This document shows, piece after piece, positions 7,716-16,186 of a DNA stretch of 64,000 bases. Below the pieces are notes generated by a model. That model was given only the letters and a program-made list of their open reading frames with translations. It was not told the DNA's origin and searched no databases. The position numbers and the translations under genes are program-made. Each line of letters starts with the position of its first letter. Within the stretch, counting starts at the first letter, position 1. The DNA is from JACPFJ01 sp036504875 (lineage in GTDB: Bacteria > Desulfobacterota > Desulfuromonadia > Geobacterales > Pseudopelobacteraceae), in assembly GCA_036504875.1 (NCBI GenBank), contig DASXUK010000047.1:33214-97213 (forward strand). Direction: 5' to 3'.

Positions 7716-9103
7716 TTCCCCTTGGCGATAAATTTGCCGACATCGATATTTTTCAAGGCCGGATCTACAACGGCTACAATCTCTGCATAGCGTGACCCAT
7801 CCTTCTGAACCAGCGGCTGTTCGCGAGGTGCCTCCAGCCGTCTGCCGTCAGGAGCGAACAGCACCCTGACCATAGGTGTTTCCTCATCCAGCGGATTCGG
7901 TCGCCAGACAACTGCGACTTCATTGGTATCCAGACGCACCAGTGTTCCCACCGGATATTTGCCCATCAGGATCAAAAAGCTGGACAACAACGAGCCATCC
8001 AGATAAGTCCCGGTTATTTTCTGCATCTCGGCCAGGGCTGATTGCGGATTGTAAGGGTGCTGGTAAACACGCAGCGTGGTGATGGCATCGTAGGTATCGG
8101 CAATGGCTATGATATCGATCATCTGATTGAATGGAAGCTTGCGAGCCCAATCCGGATAGCCGCTACGATTATATTGCAGGTGATGGCCCAGGACAATCTG
8201 GCCGATTTGCGGGCTGAGCCCCTTCATCTCACGGATAATCTTGGAACCCAGCTCCGGATGAAGCTTCATTTCGTCATATTCTTTGCTGGATAATTTACCC
8301 GGCTTATTAAGGATATCCTTGGAGATCATGGTTTTGCCAATGTCGTGCAATTGCCCGGCAATACCTAAATCCTTGACCGTCATGGCGTCAAAGCCGAGCG
8401 AGGCGCCCATGGCCATAGCCAATACACCGACATTGACACAATGATTAAAGGTGTAGTTGTCATAGTCCTTGATCATTGTCAGGCCCAACAGTGTCGAATG
8501 GTCCTGCATCGTGACACTGACCATCCGGTCGACTACTCGTAGTACCGGATCACTGTTGGGGATGCGCCCTTTTTCGATATCGCGGCAGATGTTGCGGATG
8601 GCGTCCAAGGCGTGGCCATAGGTGGCGAGATGATCACCATCCTCTAATTGGCTGTCTTCCTCATGCGGGTGAATGTTAAAATCCTCTTCCCCTTGGCGCA
8701 GGATCTTGATGTGGAGGATATCTCCACTATCGAGCTGTTTCTTGAAGCTCTCAAAGGAGGGTGCTTTTAAAGAAAACAGCCTTACAAACTCTTGAAGCTC
8801 ATCAAACATCAGCCCGGCCGAGAAAGTTACCCGCCCGATTTTTTTTTCCAGCATGTGGTTGATCAGATCAGCAATGGCTGTAGACGGGGTTATAAATAGG
8901 TGGTCCTCGTAAAACAGGATGCCATCGATAACACCCCACGACACACTGGGCGCCTTGGCAAAGGCACAGTTCAGGATCTTGTCCAGCTCCAGCAAAGGCT
9001 TCCGGATAGCCGGGTGAGATGTCGGGTAGAACGCCATCCCTTTTGCGGCCCCTGAAAAAAGGGTAATCATTCTCAGGGCGCTGTCTTTGTCAAGCGCCTC
9101 CAT
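7709..9103 (-). CDS. HD-GYP domain cyclic-dinucleotide phosphodiesterase candidate
   Basis: The product has 464 residues from the ATG at 9103, which is supported by GGAGG five bases upstream. A TTG at 9124 in frame is less likely. The C-terminal HD-GYP domain (residues ~210-390) has GQLHDIGK, the GHHLQYNRSGYP motif and IIAIADTYDAITT, with the metal ligands expected for cyclic-di-GMP or cGAMP hydrolysis. The first ~190 residues are unassigned. There is no transmembrane segment or receiver domain. It overlaps the upstream HEAT gene by 14 bases, so the pair is probably coupled. Confidence 0.88.
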   Translation of the reverse strand: MEALDKDSALRMITLFSGAAKGMAFYPTSHPAIRKPLLELDKILNCAFAKAPSVSWGVIDGILFYEDHLFITPSTAIADLINHMLEKKIGRVTFSAGLMFDELQEFVRLFSLKAPSFESFKKQLDSGDILHIKILRQGEEDFNIHPHEEDSQLEDGDHLATYGHALDAIRNICRDIEKGRIPNSDPVLRVVDRMVSVTMQDHSTLLGLTMIKDYDNYTFNHCVNVGVLAMAMGASLGFDAMTVKDLGIAGQLHDIGKTMISKDILNKPGKLSSKEYDEMKLHPELGSKIIREMKGLSPQIGQIVLGHHLQYNRSGYPDWARKLPFNQMIDIIAIADTYDAITTLRVYQHPYNPQSALAEMQKITGTYLDGSLLSSFLILMGKYPVGTLVRLDTNEVAVVWRPNPLDEETPMVRVLFAPDGRRLEAPREQPLVQKDGSRYAEIVAVVDPALKNIDVGKFIAKGNY

Positions 9104-10685
9104 CTGAGCCTCCGGCCTGTTCAATAGATTCGATCGCTTCGGCGCAAGCCCGGCCCAATGCGCCTGATGAGGTTGTTATCTTCTGCAACACCGGCAGAGC
9201 GCGTGGATCCCCCAATTTCCCCAGGCAGTTTGCAATGGCCACATGCAGCTGTTCCCAGCGGCTGCGGACCAAAAGGTGCCGTTTTTCGAGGAGCTCCACC
9301 AGGGGCGGGACAACCTGCCGTTCTCCGATCATGCTGATGGCTGATAAGGCGTTGATCTTGAGGCTTAAGGTTTTCAGGAACATGTCATCGCTATTGATGA
9401 TGTGCATCAGTTCCACCAGGGATTTCCTGCTCTTCATGCCCCCCAGAGAGGTTAGCGCTTGTGGCAGGAGCGAAGGGTCACCAGTGCGCACAATCGATAT
9501 CAGAGCGGTTTCAGCTTCTCTGCCGCCAATTTTTGCCAGACTGCGGATGGCTTCTTTGCTGACCCTGGTATCCGGGTGCTGAAGGCATTTCTGCAATCCC
9601 GGCACTGCTGAGGGGCTGCCGTTTTCACCCAATATCGCGGTCAGGTTCCTGACAATATACCAGCGGTTGTCGTCGAGCATTGCCAGTAGAGGTGGTACAG
9701 CCGATTCGCCCAGGTTGACCAGCAGACCGGAAAGCGATTTACGCTCAGCCAGGCTCTCTGTGGCCCCCATTTTTTCCACAGTCAGATTGATTGCGTCAGG
9801 GCCGGCCAATAGCAGGATCCGGATGATCATAGCGCGGGTGATTGCGTCCGGTTCTTGCATCCGGTCGAGCAGGAAGGTGAGAAAGTCATCGCCATGAGCT
9901 ACCTGCTCCAGACCGAACCGAGCACTATCGGCCAGCTCTGCGGCCCGCGTATCATCATATGCATGATCCGCCAGAAGCTTAACAAGCGGAAGCAGGAGGG
10001 AAAATTCCTGCCGGGACTTCAATTTATCGGCACAAGCAACCGACTGGCGGACCGCCATCAGATAAGACTCCTTATCCATGCTCTTAGCCAATCTGCTCAA
10101 GAGCGCCTGCAGCTCTTCCTGCGGGTCCGGCTCCTTGTGTTGTGGCTTGGGTTGTGGAGCATCGGGCGCGGCATCGGCCTCTATTTCGTTCAGACCAGGA
10201 GGTGTTACGCCCCGTGCTTCTACCTGCTGGCGTCTGCCACGGATGACAGAAAGATCAAATTCATTTACCCAAATGGTACGGATGCCATGCTCGACCATGA
10301 TCTTATCCAGGCCACCGGCCTGATGAATGGCTTCCGGGGTCATGGTAAGGATTCTGACGAAGTCGAGCAGGTCTTCTTGCTGAAGGTCGGATAACAAAGT
10401 GATTTTTTGGACCCGACGGATTAAAAGTTCACGCGAAAGCGATGAAGTCATTCCGGAGGGATCCTTGATAACCTCGCCGTCGGGATAACCGAAAGCCGAG
10501 CGCCCACAGGCAAGTGATAGATTATTGCCATCCAGTAGTGCTAACAAGGCTGCGTTGGCCAGCTTGATGCTGCTCTTACGGCTGGGATGTCCCTTAGGAT
10601 AGAATCTCCAGGCCCGCAAGGCCCTGTAGAGGCTGCCAAAGGCATCCAGGACGGCTTGCTGTGCTGGTGGGCGATAATAATCCAT
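9090..10685 (-). CDS. HEAT-repeat protein cotranscribed with HD-GYP protein
   Basis: The protein has 531 residues. The ATG at 10685 is well spaced from AAGGA; ATG 10691 is two codons upstream but abuts the ribosome site. The first ~150 residues resemble the N-terminal half of the downstream HD-GYP protein in style (FYPKGHPSRKSSIKLANAAL here, FYPTSHPAIRKPLLELDKIL there). A proline-rich linker near 175-195 separates them from an array of HEAT repeats (for example DTRVSKEAIRSLAKIGG). The shared N-terminal module plus translational overlap suggests the two proteins interact. Function is unknown. Confidence 0.8.
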   Translation of the reverse strand: MDYYRPPAQQAVLDAFGSLYRALRAWRFYPKGHPSRKSSIKLANAALLALLDGNNLSLACGRSAFGYPDGEVIKDPSGMTSSLSRELLIRRVQKITLLSDLQQEDLLDFVRILTMTPEAIHQAGGLDKIMVEHGIRTIWVNEFDLSVIRGRRQQVEARGVTPPGLNEIEADAAPDAPQPKPQHKEPDPQEELQALLSRLAKSMDKESYLMAVRQSVACADKLKSRQEFSLLLPLVKLLADHAYDDTRAAELADSARFGLEQVAHGDDFLTFLLDRMQEPDAITRAMIIRILLLAGPDAINLTVEKMGATESLAERKSLSGLLVNLGESAVPPLLAMLDDNRWYIVRNLTAILGENGSPSAVPGLQKCLQHPDTRVSKEAIRSLAKIGGREAETALISIVRTGDPSLLPQALTSLGGMKSRKSLVELMHIINSDDMFLKTLSLKINALSAISMIGERQVVPPLVELLEKRHLLVRSRWEQLHVAIANCLGKLGDPRALPVLQKITTSSGALGRACAEAIESIEQAGGSDGGA

Positions 10686-10795
10686 TTTCATTCCTTGTAT
10701 AATAGTTAAAGCAAATATGTAATAATATACCGAAATTTTCCATTGTCAAACCTAATGCTCCGCTTGAAAAGTCAGTGTAATCAACGAGGTCCGGT

Positions 10796-12145
10796 ATGAA
10801 GCAAAAAACTATTTTTAGCTGCCAGAAATGCGGCAGCCAGTCCCCCAAGTGGTTGGGGAAATGCCAGGATTGCGGTTCCTGGAACAGTATGGCCGAGGAG
10901 ATCATTGGCAAGTCAGCTTCCAGTGGAATAACCGGGGAGCGCTCACGTCCGGTACCTATTTGCGATGTGCCAAACCAGTCAGAGGCGAGGGTAGCGACAG
11001 GAATCGGCGAACTCGACCGTGTTTTGGGGGGTGGGATTGTACCCGGATCGCTGGTGCTGATCGGAGGCGATCCCGGTATCGGAAAATCAACCTTGCTGTT
11101 GCAGGCCATGAACAATATGGCAGAAAAAGCCGGCCAGGTTCTGTATGTCTCGGGGGAGGAATCAGCCTCCCAGACACGTTTGCGGGGAGAACGACTGCGT
11201 GCCTCGCATAAGCGCTTACTCATACTTGCAGAAAATTCTCTGGAAGCCATCCTCGGACACGCCTCCACCATAAAGCCCCGAGCGATGGTGGTTGACTCGA
11301 TCCAGACGGTCTGGACCTCAAGCCTTGAATCAGCCCCCGGCAGTGTCAGCCAGGTCCGGGAATCTGCCGGCAAACTGATGGTATTGGCCAAGGGAAGCGG
11401 CATACCGGTCTTTATTGTCGGGCACGTTACCAAGGATGGGGCCATTGCCGGGCCGCGGGTCCTGGAGCATATGGTCGATACAGTGCTATACTTTGAAGGT
11501 GATGGCAGTCATCCCTTCCGCATCTTGCGGGCGGTCAAGAACCGCTTTGGCTCGACTAACGAAATCGGAGTATTCGAGATGAGGCAGGAAGGTCTCACTT
11601 GCGTGGAAAACCCCTCCGAACTTTTTCTGTCGGAGCGCCCTTTGGACGTGCCCGGTTCGGTTGTAACAGCCTCGCTGGAAGGGAGCCGCCCTTTGTTGGT
11701 GGAGCTTCAAGCGCTGGTTACTCAAACTTCACTTGGTGTTCCCCGGCGAACGACTATTGGTGTCGATCATAACCGACTGGCCCTGCTGGTGGCGGTCCTG
11801 GAAAAAAAGGTCGGGCTGCATCTGGCCGGGCAAGATATTTTTCTGAATGCGGCCGGTGGAGTGCGGCTCAATGAGCCCGCGGCAGATCTGGCCATGATCA
11901 TGGCAGTTGCATCGAGTTATCTTGATAAACCAATTGCCGCCCAAACTTTGGTGCTTGGCGAAGTCGGTCTGGCGGGCGAGGTGCGTGCCATAACCCAACC
12001 GGAGCAGCGTATTGCTGAGGCTGAGAAGCTCGGATTCAAAAACTGCATCATGCCGGCCGGGAATTTACGCCGACTTAAAAAGGGAAAGATCGGGCTGGAG
12101 GGGGTTGCCTCGGTCCAAGAGGCAATGCAGTTGCTCCTGCAATAA
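10796..12145 (+). CDS. radA: DNA repair protein RadA/Sms
   Basis: RadA is a RecA-like ATPase that promotes branch migration during recombination repair. The 449-residue protein has all family parts in order: a C4 zinc finger (CQKCG...CQDCG, residues 9-26), Walker A GGDPGIGKST near 93, the RadA-specific KNRFG motif near 250, and a C-terminal Lon-protease-like domain lacking the catalytic dyad. The ATG at 10796 lies about 110 bases from the divergent HEAT gene, so the short gap must hold both promoters. Confidence 0.97.
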   Translation: MKQKTIFSCQKCGSQSPKWLGKCQDCGSWNSMAEEIIGKSASSGITGERSRPVPICDVPNQSEARVATGIGELDRVLGGGIVPGSLVLIGGDPGIGKSTLLLQAMNNMAEKAGQVLYVSGEESASQTRLRGERLRASHKRLLILAENSLEAILGHASTIKPRAMVVDSIQTVWTSSLESAPGSVSQVRESAGKLMVLAKGSGIPVFIVGHVTKDGAIAGPRVLEHMVDTVLYFEGDGSHPFRILRAVKNRFGSTNEIGVFEMRQEGLTCVENPSELFLSERPLDVPGSVVTASLEGSRPLLVELQALVTQTSLGVPRRTTIGVDHNRLALLVAVLEKKVGLHLAGQDIFLNAAGGVRLNEPAADLAMIMAVASSYLDKPIAAQTLVLGEVGLAGEVRAITQPEQRIAEAEKLGFKNCIMPAGNLRRLKKGKIGLEGVASVQEAMQLLLQ

Positions 12146-12217
12146 GGCATTTTTTTCTGGACTTGTCGGGTTGAAACCTCTAAAATCCTTACATTTAAAC
12201 AAGAATCAGGAGTTAAC

Positions 12218-12574
12218 ATGGAAGCGGACAAGCTCGATTACTTCAGAAGCATGCTTAGCGATGAGATGAAATCGCTATTAGGTGAGGCAGACAAAACAGT
12301 TACGGAAATGACCTCTGATTCATCCAACTTTCCCGATCCGACTGACAGAGCTACTCAGGAATCGGACCGAAGCTTCGAGTTGCGTATCCGCGACCGCGAA
12401 CGCAGGTTGATTAATAAGATCAAGGATGCGCTGGATCGCATCGACAATGGCGACTTTGGCGTCTGCGAAGAGTGCGGCGAAGACATTAGCGAGGCGCGGC
12501 TTAAGGTGCGTCCGGTTACCACCCTTTGCATCAACTGTAAAATGGAAGAGGAACAGAAGGAAAAGCGCCTTTAG
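12218..12574 (+). CDS. dksA: DksA/TraR-family zinc-finger transcription factor
   Basis: DksA binds the RNA polymerase secondary channel and, with ppGpp, tunes rRNA and stress promoters. The protein has 118 residues. Its coiled-coil includes the acidic DPTDRA tip near residue 38. The zinc finger CEECGEDISEARL...CINC lies near residues 85-110. AGGAG precedes the ATG. It is shorter than E. coli DksA (151), as is usual in Desulfuromonadota, where several paralogues coexist, so it may be a paralogue rather than the main DksA. Confidence 0.9.
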   Translation: MEADKLDYFRSMLSDEMKSLLGEADKTVTEMTSDSSNFPDPTDRATQESDRSFELRIRDRERRLINKIKDALDRIDNGDFGVCEECGEDISEARLKVRPVTTLCINCKMEEEQKEKRL

Positions 12575-12612
12575 CAAGACCCACTACATCAACGTCATGA
12601 TTGGTCTTATCT

Positions 12613-13995
12613 ATGGAAGCCAGCCCCCCACCTAATCAGTCCGGAACCGCGCAGCAGCTGAATGAGCTGGCGCTGCTTTACCAGTTTAGTAATACCATGC
12701 TGTCCACCATCCGTTTGAACAAACTCACCCACCTTATACTTACGGCCTTGACATCGGGACATGCCCCGCTTTTTGAAAGGGCTATGCTTTTCTTGCTTAA
12801 TGAGAAATCTGGTACTCTGCAAGGCATGCTCGGAGTTACAGAAGAGGCTGCCGAGGGATTGACGGTCATCGGCGGCGAAGAAGAGAACTCTCTTGTCAGC
12901 CGTTGGGATATCAGCGACGAAGTCATAGCTCGCCAGTGGGAGTCTGCTTTCTGCTCTCGAGTTCGCTCTACGCGCATCGAAATAGATGAAGCCTGCGCCG
13001 TGGTAAAACAGGTCCTTGTAGACAACAATCTTTACAGCGCGGACGATGCGACTTGCCACGAGTGCAACAATTGTACTTTTATTAAAAAGCTGGGAGTAAC
13101 AGCTTTTGCTGCCGCCCCGCTGGTTGCCAGAAATAATGCCTTGGGCCTTATCGTGGTTGATAATCCTTCTACAGGAAAAAAAATAAGTCGCGAAGACCTG
13201 CATTTCCTGCGGCTGATTGCTAATCAGGCCGGTATGGCGATTGAAAACTCAATGCTTTACAACCGCATAGAGGAGGCTCACTCCAACCTGCATGATGCCC
13301 GTGAGCGGCTTGTTCATGGAGAACGTCTGGCTGCTATTGGTGAGATGGCTGCCAATCTGGCACATGAACTAAAAAATCCTCTTGTTACCATCGGAGGTTT
13401 TTCAGGGCGACTTTTAAAAGCGCTTCCTGAGGAATCCCGCGAGCACCATTATGCTGATACCATTGTCAAAGAAGTCAGCCGGCTGGAGAAGATGCTGGCC
13501 GATATCCTGGCATTTTCCCGAAAACCCACCATTTGTTACAACCAGTGCGACCTGCAAGAGATACTAAACAACTGTTTCGGAAGTTGTGCCACCATCATGG
13601 AGGACCACCATATTGTCATCACATCGTCAATTGAAGATGGGCCTTGGCAAATTTTAGGTGACTCATATCAGCTCAAACAGGTTTTTTTCAATCTGCTCCT
13701 GAACGCCTGCGAGGTTATGCCTGACGGTGGTGTTATCGAGGTTTCGGTGCTCAAAGACCCCGCTGAAAAAGATTTTATAAAGGTCCTTATCAAGGACAGT
13801 GGAGGGGGGATTCCGCAGGACATGCTGCCAAGAATTTTTACGCCATTTTTTACTACCAAGCGCCATGGGACCGGTTTGGGTCTCGCAATTGTAAATCGAA
13901 TACTCTTGAACCACGGCGGCAGCATTGAAGCGGCCAATGAGGGGTCAGGAGCAGTCTTTACGGTAACCTTGCCAACGGCGGAGGTTCGCAGCTAA
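12613..13995 (+). CDS. GAF-domain sensor histidine kinase
   Basis: The ATG at 12613 gives 460 residues; a TTG at 12601 is possible. An N-terminal GAF domain (about 15-220) carries a Cys-rich segment CHECNNC near residue 150 that could bind metal or respond to redox. The kinase core follows: H-box NLAHELKNPLV near 250, N-box QVFFNLLLNACEV near 360, the G1 box DSGGGIP and G2 box GTGLGLAIV. There are no membrane segments, so it is cytosolic. No response regulator is adjacent. It ends directly before tRNA-Ala. Confidence 0.9.
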   Translation: MEASPPPNQSGTAQQLNELALLYQFSNTMLSTIRLNKLTHLILTALTSGHAPLFERAMLFLLNEKSGTLQGMLGVTEEAAEGLTVIGGEEENSLVSRWDISDEVIARQWESAFCSRVRSTRIEIDEACAVVKQVLVDNNLYSADDATCHECNNCTFIKKLGVTAFAAAPLVARNNALGLIVVDNPSTGKKISREDLHFLRLIANQAGMAIENSMLYNRIEEAHSNLHDARERLVHGERLAAIGEMAANLAHELKNPLVTIGGFSGRLLKALPEESREHHYADTIVKEVSRLEKMLADILAFSRKPTICYNQCDLQEILNNCFGSCATIMEDHHIVITSSIEDGPWQILGDSYQLKQVFFNLLLNACEVMPDGGVIEVSVLKDPAEKDFIKVLIKDSGGGIPQDMLPRIFTPFFTTKRHGTGLGLAIVNRILLNHGGSIEAANEGSGAVFTVTLPTAEVRS

Positions 13996-14001
13996 CATCT
14001 T

Positions 14002-14077
14002 GGGGCTGTAGCTCAGCTGGGAGAGCGATGCGTTCGCAACGCATAGGTCGACGGTTCGATCCCGTTCAGCTCCACCA
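14002..14077 (+). tRNA. tRNA-Ala (anticodon CGC)
   Basis: A complete cloverleaf can be drawn. The acceptor stem is GGGGCTG with CAGCTCC, containing one G-T pair. The D arm is GCTC/GAGC. The anticodon stem is ATGCG/CGCAT around loop TTCGCAA, giving anticodon CGC (reads GCG, Ala). The T arm is GACGG/CCGTT with loop TTCGATC. Discriminator A and CCA are encoded at 14074-14077. Confidence 0.96.
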
Positions 14078-14080
14078 AAT

Positions 14081-14117
14081 AACAGGCATTTACATTGGGT
14101 GTAAATGCCTGTTTTTA
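14081..14117 (+). terminator. Rho-independent terminator after tRNA-Ala
   Basis: An AACAGGCATTTACA / TGTAAATGCCTGTT stem with loop TTGGG is followed by TTT. It begins four bases after the tRNA CCA end. Confidence 0.93.
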
Positions 14118-14191
14118 CTTGATGCCGCAATAAACAATCCCATTGTGACTGAGGCCATTTATTCGGTCGATAAAAATAAACAGGATTTATT

Positions 14192-14220
14192 TTGACTTAA
14201 AATCACAAACCGAGCATAAT
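14192..14220 (+). promoter_or_regulatory. Sigma-70 promoter for the riboswitch transcript
   Basis: TTGACT (14192-14197) and CATAAT (14215-14220) are separated by exactly 17 bases. They lie directly upstream of the GEMM-I aptamer, so the transcript would begin near 14227. Confidence 0.7.
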
Positions 14221-14233
14221 TTGTGTAAATATA

Positions 14234-14325
14234 TCCACCGAAAAGGCAAAGTCTGGGGAACCAGATGACGCAAAGCCACCTGCTCAGAACGGGTAGAGGG
14301 GCTGTCGAAGCGGTAGATGTTGCAT
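14234..14325 (+). ncRNA. GEMM-I riboswitch (cyclic-dinucleotide; cGAMP-type candidate)
   Basis: The core of the GEMM-I class is present: GGCAAA, a P1b hairpin CTGG-GGAA-CCAG with a GNRA tetraloop (14252-14263), then GACGCAAAGCC at 14268-14278, followed by the second stem region with GGGTAGAGGGGC. The tetraloop and spacing fit the GEMM-Ib form. Geobacter GEMM-Ib members recognise 3',3'-cGAMP. In those the base equivalent to Vc2 G20 is A; here the base just 5' of GGCAAA is A. That alignment was made by eye. The terminator at 14344 is the likely expression platform, controlling the genes from 14415. Confidence 0.85.
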
Positions 14326-14343
14326 TCCAGCAATGTCGTACTG

Positions 14344-14375
14344 AACCCGCCTTTTCAAAAAAAAGCGGGTTTTTT
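14344..14375 (+). terminator. Riboswitch expression-platform terminator
   Basis: The AACCCGC / GCGGGTT stem with an A-rich loop is followed by a run of T. It lies between the GEMM-I aptamer and the first gene, 40 bases before the ATG at 14415, as expected for transcriptional control by ligand. Confidence 0.85.
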
Positions 14376-14414
14376 GTTAAGGAATACATCCAACCCAAAA
14401 AGGAGGTAAGAGTC

Positions 14415-14747
14415 ATGCCATTAGAAGGCGTTCCCAAGGATCATACGGTGGTCAGCCAGATTGTTGAGAAGACCCTTAAAAACGGGATGTTGGTCGAGGT
14501 CTACCTGGTAAAATGCCCTCGTCAATATGAAGCAGCTATGTTTATAGAGGGTCATTATAAACCGGGCCCTCCTGTTCCCCGGCCAACCGACAATCCCACA
14601 GATGTTGCCGCTTATTGGATGGGTGTTCGTCCATGCGTGGGATTAACTCAGGAAGAAGGAGACGATATTCTGGCAGAGGTCAATGCCCAGAATAAGCTGC
14701 ATCATTTCCATTTCATGGATAAATGGGGCCTGGTGGATGAAGATTGA
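14415..14747 (+). CDS. Conserved-looking protein under GEMM-I riboswitch, unknown function
   Basis: The protein has 110 residues, starting at the ATG at 14415 with an excellent AGGAGG site 8 bases upstream. The frame extends upstream through the riboswitch and is not coding there. It has no signal peptide or membrane segment. Features are a Pro-rich centre (KPGPPVPRPTDNP), single Cys at VKCPR and RPCVG, and a C-terminal HHFHFMDKWG segment rich in aromatics and His. I do not recognise a family. As first gene behind a cyclic-dinucleotide riboswitch, its level should follow cGAMP or c-di-GMP. Confidence 0.8.
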   Translation: MPLEGVPKDHTVVSQIVEKTLKNGMLVEVYLVKCPRQYEAAMFIEGHYKPGPPVPRPTDNPTDVAAYWMGVRPCVGLTQEEGDDILAEVNAQNKLHHFHFMDKWGLVDED

Positions 14748-14806
14748 TGTCAGGTTAAGTAGGTTCTTATAAATCAAAAGAAAACTTAAGAAAGCTTGGG
14801 TGAGGT

Positions 14807-15007
14807 ATGACAAATATTAATACATCCATTCATAGTCTTCGTCGTGAACTCAGAGCCAACATGGGGGATCGTAGCAAGCTTAGCCATTTGCATTCGGTTG
14901 TAACTGAAAAAATAAATGATAGTTTCGGAGAAGAAAAAGAAATCTTTCTTAAGTTCAGGCAGGAAGTAAAAGATGCACTTAACTGCAGGGTCCCTGGAGC
15001 TTGGTGA
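14807..15007 (+). CDS. Small hypothetical protein (66 aa)
   Basis: This is a short, hydrophilic, mostly helical product beginning MTNINTSIHSLRRELRANM. GGTGAGG lies immediately upstream of the ATG at a close spacing. It lies between the riboswitch-controlled gene and an HD-GYP gene with no terminator visible on either side, so it may belong to the same transcript. It is unrecognised, and codon evidence is limited by its size. Confidence 0.5.
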   Translation: MTNINTSIHSLRRELRANMGDRSKLSHLHSVVTEKINDSFGEEKEIFLKFRQEVKDALNCRVPGAW

Positions 15008-15109
15008 TAGCCGGTTAGCGATGTTGTTTTGTAAAGGGGGTATTTTCCCACCCGCGTATTCAATGTTCACCTGAAGTAGTGAAACGCCTCCACCGATAGG
15101 AAATAGAAA

Positions 15110-16072
15110 ATGAGTAAGGATCGTTATTGGCGGGCAATAAGTATCGAAAGCATTTCGCCGGATTACTTTCCCAAAGTAGCACTGTTTTTAAAGAGTGGTG
15201 GCAATTATGTCCTGTATAAAGATCCTGACAGGATGTTCACCTCCCAAGACAGCCTGCGGCTGGCAAGGAATTTCACGGAGTTCCTTTATGCCCGAAGCGG
15301 GGACATGGAGGTGTTGAATAAGTTTTTGGAAAAAAACTTGAATGAGGCGCTTGTCAGGGAGGATCTAAGCAGCGCCGCCAAAGGCAAGATGCTCTACCAG
15401 AGCTCGGTCAACTGTGTGATTGATATGTTTGAGTCTCCGGAATCCGCGGCTAATCTCAGTCGTTGCCAAAACATGATCCAACATATCATGCAGCATATTT
15501 CAACCGATTCACATGCGCTGGAATCCCTTAAATCAATTATCGATCATAATTTTTACATTTTTGCGCATGCGGTACAGGTCGCAGCACTCTCTCTTTTGGT
15601 TCATGAAAGGCTGTTTGATCTGGCCCCTGATGAGATGCTTGATGTTGGGCTGGGCTCTCTGGTTCATGATTACGGCATGATCTTTATTACAAGTGAAGTT
15701 CTGGAAAAAAATGATGCTCTCTCTGATATCGAATATTACAAGGTTAAACAGCATACCCAGAAGGGCTATGAGTTTCTGAAGCATACCGGCAATTATGGCG
15801 AAGTGGCACTTAACATTGTTCGCTATCATCACGAACGGTTCGATGGCAACGGTTATCCAGCAGGTTTAAAAGGAGATAATATCCCTCGCAGCGGACAGGT
15901 CTCGGCGTTATGCGATGTCTATAGCGCTTTAATAATGGACCGCGCTTACCGAAAAGCATGTTCGCATGCTGATGCCATCAAGGTTATGCGTGAAGAAACA
16001 ATGAAAGGGGCCTTTAACCCCGAGTTATTTGAGAAATTTGTAGGGTTGATAAACGAACAGCATCTAACCTAG
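15110..16072 (+). CDS. HD-GYP domain protein with altered HD motif
   Basis: The protein has 320 residues. The HD-GYP domain covers about 145-310 and has the GYP motif in YHHERFDGNGYPAGL and ALCDVYSALIMDRAYRKA, typical of cyclic-dinucleotide phosphodiesterases. The core motif reads LVHDYGMIF rather than the usual HDIGK, so the lysine after HD-x-G is replaced by Met. The metal-binding His and Asp are kept. The N-terminal 140 residues are unassigned. It is the third gene downstream of the GEMM-I riboswitch with no terminator in between, suggesting feedback control of a phosphodiesterase by its own substrate (inference). Confidence 0.88.
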   Translation: MSKDRYWRAISIESISPDYFPKVALFLKSGGNYVLYKDPDRMFTSQDSLRLARNFTEFLYARSGDMEVLNKFLEKNLNEALVREDLSSAAKGKMLYQSSVNCVIDMFESPESAANLSRCQNMIQHIMQHISTDSHALESLKSIIDHNFYIFAHAVQVAALSLLVHERLFDLAPDEMLDVGLGSLVHDYGMIFITSEVLEKNDALSDIEYYKVKQHTQKGYEFLKHTGNYGEVALNIVRYHHERFDGNGYPAGLKGDNIPRSGQVSALCDVYSALIMDRAYRKACSHADAIKVMREETMKGAFNPELFEKFVGLINEQHLT

Positions 16073-16186
16073 CAAGTGTTACCCTCGTGTCAACAATCCT
16101 ACACGCCACAGATCACTCGCATTCGCGATAGACTAACTACCTAAAATAATGCATTATGTCGGCCTAGCAAACATGAGGTAGCATTG

